This document shows, piece by piece, positions 60,861 through 64,000 of a stretch of 64,000 nucleotides of DNA; the first letter of the stretch is position 1; the number at the start of each line of letters is the position of its first letter. The notes under the pieces are model-generated. The model ran no database searches. It was not told the origin of the DNA and saw only the letters and a program-made list of their open reading frames with translations. The stretch covers positions 21,392,269-21,456,268 of the forward strand of contig CM055076.1 in the NCBI GenBank assembly GCA_029204045.2. Reading direction: 5' to 3'. Made by a program: the position numbers and the translations under genes. The DNA comes from Tillandsia leiboldiana. Lineage: Eukaryota > Streptophyta > Magnoliopsida > Poales > Bromeliaceae.

Positions 60861-61405
60861 AAACGCGCACTTGCCTCGAAAAAAGCGCGCATCATCCGGA
60901 CTCCGAAAATAGCCAGTAAATTGTCCATTCTCAACGATTTCGCGCGCTGAATCCAAAAACGATGTCCGTTTCTCCAAATTCCCAACCGAAAATTTGCTGA
61001 ATGCCCCCGGATAGCCCACTTGATCCGATTTCAGCGCCGGATCCAATTCTGAAGTCCGATTTGCCAAATTCCAACTCTAAAAATTTCCGAAGGCAACCGG
61101 AGAGGTAATCTTTTATCCAAACTTCGCCCGAAGTCCAAATTTGACATCTGCGTCGCGCGAAATCACTTCTAAACACTCGACGGGTCCTCCAATTTCCCAC
61201 GTGATCCCTTTTTAAGCCCGAAGTCCATCACTTGTGTCCAAATTGCGCGCAAACACCACCGACACACCACGCAGGCCTCCAGTGATGCAAACTAAATCCC
61301 AAATTGCACCACAAATCCATTTCTTGGGCCCGACACGCGCACAAACACACCCAAAGGCCACTAATCCGACAGTAATCTCTTAAGTGGGGATTTCGGGTCC
61401 TCACA

Positions 61406-62790
61406 GTTGGTCGCGCAGCTCCCTATGGTTGGGCCGGAAATATCTTCGGCTCCATCGGGTGCGGCGGAGTGGATAAGAACTACTCGAAACGAGCGAAGCT
61501 CTCATCCGAGGCCACAACATTGGCGTTCCAGGCTCAGGCTCTTCTCTCCAGAGACCTCATTATTTAGGCCAATTGCCCGTATAATTTCGATAGAGACGGC
61601 TCCAATAGTGCCGACTCCTCGTATGGCTCTGGGATTCCTGACATATTTGCGATAGGATTAGATAAAGAATTATCTGAGTGTCCCACTGAATGTGCCAAGA
61701 AAGTTGTTGGGGCCAAAATTGGTTGCGCATGATCGGCCCCTGGGAGTGACCCTGAGAGATGTCGAATGCGTCGCGTGCCAATAGATCAAGCGATCAGGCC
61801 AAGGAGGGATCTGCTTGGCCAAGTTCTCCTCTGGTAACTCTCATGACCATTCAGCTTAGAATAGCCGAATTCGGATTATGGAGGTAGAGAGAGATTGTTG
61901 GGTTCGACTTAGAATAGCTGAACCAGGTAGAAGAGACAATAATAATGACACAGCTAAGGAGCCGATTATAACTTTATAAAAAGAAACAAAAATAATGACA
62001 CAACTGATTGGCTGATTATAACTTTATATTGTTTGGAAAGGGGATACAAGGAAGAAGGTAGGAATAGAGATTACAATTAAGCCTACTCCTAGGAAAGCGG
62101 TAAAGGAAAGCGGTAAAAGTTAAGTTAACATACTCCTAAGATATGAAAAAGCTGGGGTGGTACTGGGCTTACGAGGTTGTCAAACCCCTTTTCCTTCGTT
62201 GGTTCGGATATTTATACACATCCCGAACCAAGTTATTAGGCGCCGATTTGAATTATCAGCGTAAATTGGGAAAAGTTATCGGATATTTAGCAACCACTTC
62301 CTTTTGAGCCGAATACCCTTAATTAGGATAGTAGTCGCTTCTCCGTCCAGGTTCATCCCCTTATTATCGTGCCAGAATTGTGATTTTCGGCGTCTTCCGA
62401 TACTGGGCATGGCTTGCCTTTCTGGGTCAGTTGTAGGATTTGCGCCCGAGTCTCACACTCCTTCCTTCAGAAATCTTTCCTCTTTCGACCCAAGCAGCCA
62501 ACAGCTGACCCTGACCTCCGCATTTTCATCGCTTGGCTGGTGGTTGCTTTCAGCCGAAGTTGATCCTGGATGAAGCGCAATTCTTCTCACTGGCTACTCC
62601 TTCTATCGGCTGATACCTTCAGCCAATGGTATGCATCGCGTACTGCATTCTTATGCAACTGAGATTGGCCCAGATCGGGACGCGGGTCCTTCTTTCTTGA
62701 CTCAAACTCCCGTCGATTGATGTCTTTAGCCGATAGTAGACGCAACGTGTCACCTCATCAAGTGGCAAAAATTCTAGTCTCAACACATAC
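61406..62790. other. Unassigned DNA between two inverted LTRs
   Basis: No domain is recognised. A partial direct repeat of AATAATGACACA(G/A)CT followed by GATTATAACTTTATA lies at 61945-61980 and 61991-62029. Phrases such as TTCAGCCGATGG and TTTCAGCCGAAG recur at 62545-62735, suggesting another decayed LTR. Nothing supports a host gene. Confidence 0.35.
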
Positions 62791-64000
62791 TGTGAGGACC
62801 CGAATTTCCGCAAGAGGATTACTGTTGGATCAACAGAGCTTCTGCAGTGTGTTTAGCAGCTTTTGGAGGCCTTTGCTGTGTGTTGGAGGTGTTTGCGCGC
62901 GAATTGGACCTCAGGATTGGACCCAGCGCGAAATTTGGATTAAGAATACCTTTCCGGATGCCTTTGATAAATTTTAGAAGCGGAATTTGACAAAATGGAC
63001 ATCAGATTTGGATTCAGCGCGCGAAAACGATAAAAATGGACTATTTACTTGATCTTTGCGCCAATAGTTACTATTCACGCCGGAACAGTAACTCCGGCAA
63101 CCGGCGGCGACCGGCGGGAGGCGGAGCACGGCGGCGCAGCGGCGGAACGCGGCTGCAGGCAGCGCGGGCAGGCGCGGGCAGGCGCGCGGGGACGGCGCGC
63201 GGGCTGGCGCGGTGCAGCGGAGCAGGTGTGCCAGGTGGCAGCTTCCCATAGGAGCGCGGTGGACACGTGGCAGCGTGTGGTTGGGTGGCGCAGTGGGAGC
63301 GGTCCGCGGAGCAGCGCGGGGTGGTGCATGGACTGTAGAGTACGGGGACTTCGGACAGCGCGCCGACCACATATGATGGCCTGGAGTGGTGAGTTTGCCT
63401 CGGACATGTTGCATCTGAGTTTACAGTTGATGCCGGGTTGATTCGGATCAACGCAGAAGCTCCAGCTCGATTCGGGGTTTTTTCGGGCTTTGTATGCCGA
63501 TTGTGGATGAGATTTGGGAATTACCGACTTCACAGTGGAGCGCCGAAAATTCGGGAACACTTGGAACAGGTATATATTCAGTTTACAGCGAAGTTCGGGA
63601 GGTTCCGGACTGACGCGGAGGATCCTTGGGCAAAAAGTAAGTCGGAACTGGCAATTTCGGAACCGGTATTTGCTTTGCGCATCCCGACTCAACGGATGAG
63701 CTTTTTGAAGAGAAAAAGCTGTGGACGCGTGTACTTTTGATTTACAGCGGAGTTCGGGAGGTTCCGGACAGCGGCGGAGGGCCCGAAGGCCAAAAGTGAG
63801 TTGGAGTGGGCACTTTTGGATTATTTTATTATTATAATTAGTAGGTTTGCTAATTGTTTTGGGTCTTCTTGCATGATAGCAGTGGGTGAGGGTTGAGGGT
63901 GGTGGATTGAGATTAGTGCAATTGCTACTTTGACTAATCCCTTCCTAAGCTTAATTAAGTTTTAATTAAGTTAGGGGTTAATTAAGTTGGACTTTAGCCT
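62791..64000 (+). mobile_element. Start of a long gypsy-type LTR, plus strand
   Basis: It begins TGTGAGGACCCGAATTTCCG and resembles the LTR at 58701-61405 at its start. Near 63390-63470 it also resembles the LTR at 55823 (GGGTTGATTCGGATCAACGC against GGGTTGATTTGGATCAACAT). A GC block lies at 63060-63340. GTTCGGGAGGTTCCGGA occurs at 63591 and 63752, marking a ~160-bp tandem repeat. It leaves the window. Confidence 0.6.

Larger units (their letters stand above)
58701..61405 (-). mobile_element. Long LTR of another gypsy element, minus strand
   Basis: Read on the minus strand it starts TGTGAGGACCCGAAAT at 61405 and shares its first ~200 bp with the plus-strand LTR at 62791 (GTGTTTGCGCGCAATTTGG against GTGTTTGCGCGCGAATTGG). 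It extends at least 2.7 kb to the gap. It contains a GC-rich block (60480-60860), a minisatellite and repeats of ATCAAACAAGAACAG near 58716, 58859 and 59160. No polymerase domain is attached. Confidence 0.6.

Noticed and set aside
60178..60985. Minus-strand frames of 230 and 259 codons rich in Arg, Ala and Gly
   Set aside because: They overlap each other in an LTR with extreme GC content and a GAA tract; no domain is visible.

Overview
The window is nuclear DNA from a flowering plant, most probably a monocot (compatible with pineapple or a relative; species not provable here). The signs are Angela/BARE-type Ty1-copia and Tekay/Del-type Ty3-gypsy elements, hAT- and PIF-like elements, many MITEs sitting in (TA)n tracts, a tRNA-type SINE, GT-AG introns and a NAC transcription-factor gene. 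About 90% looks repetitive. Two 100-N scaffold gaps are present (22833-22932 and 58601-58700).

Layout. 1-2900: repeat-like DNA plus one possible orphan terminal exon (2709-2800, minus). 2904-8400: decayed copia element 1, minus strand, with 3' LTR but no 5' LTR. 8456-11880: MITE pieces, a SINE with target duplication, AT-rich DNA, a GC-rich hairpin element and TA microsatellites. 11897-13132: NAC gene, minus, with a TATA-like box and a probable leader intron. 14757-18594: last five exons of a SPOUT1/C9orf114-type RNA methyltransferase, minus. 19288 onward: copia element 2, plus strand, upstream of those exons. A segment of about 6.4 kb (three methyltransferase exons, copia LTR and gag) occurs twice in direct order on either side of the first gap, and is probably an uncollapsed haplotype. 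28893-29854: PIF/Harbinger-like insertion in the copia gag. 29860-31945: decayed copia pol, broken inside reverse transcriptase by a block of about 7.5 kb of MITEs and microsatellites. The RT resumes at 39519.

41303-51296: two copies of one chromovirus-type gypsy element form a giant palindrome (arms about 3.8 kb, 23-bp centre at 47414-47436). Both start inside gag and both are defective. The integrase tail and chromodomain of the left copy lie inverted at 43077-43565. The right copy stops at a 150-bp TG...CA module that carries a tRNA-Ser 3' half with CCA. 51449-53585: more MITEs and TA arrays. 53586-58600: remnant of a second gypsy element with a long plus-strand LTR. 58701-61405: a minus-strand LTR with a minisatellite. 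62791-64000: start of a related plus-strand LTR.

The two host genes (NAC and SPOUT-type methyltransferase) share a strand but show no functional link. The rest is a layered record of insertions. The least familiar material is the set of microsatellite-embedded MITEs, the head-to-head gypsy palindrome, the tRNA-Ser module and the splice-signal-bearing tandem cassettes in one LTR.
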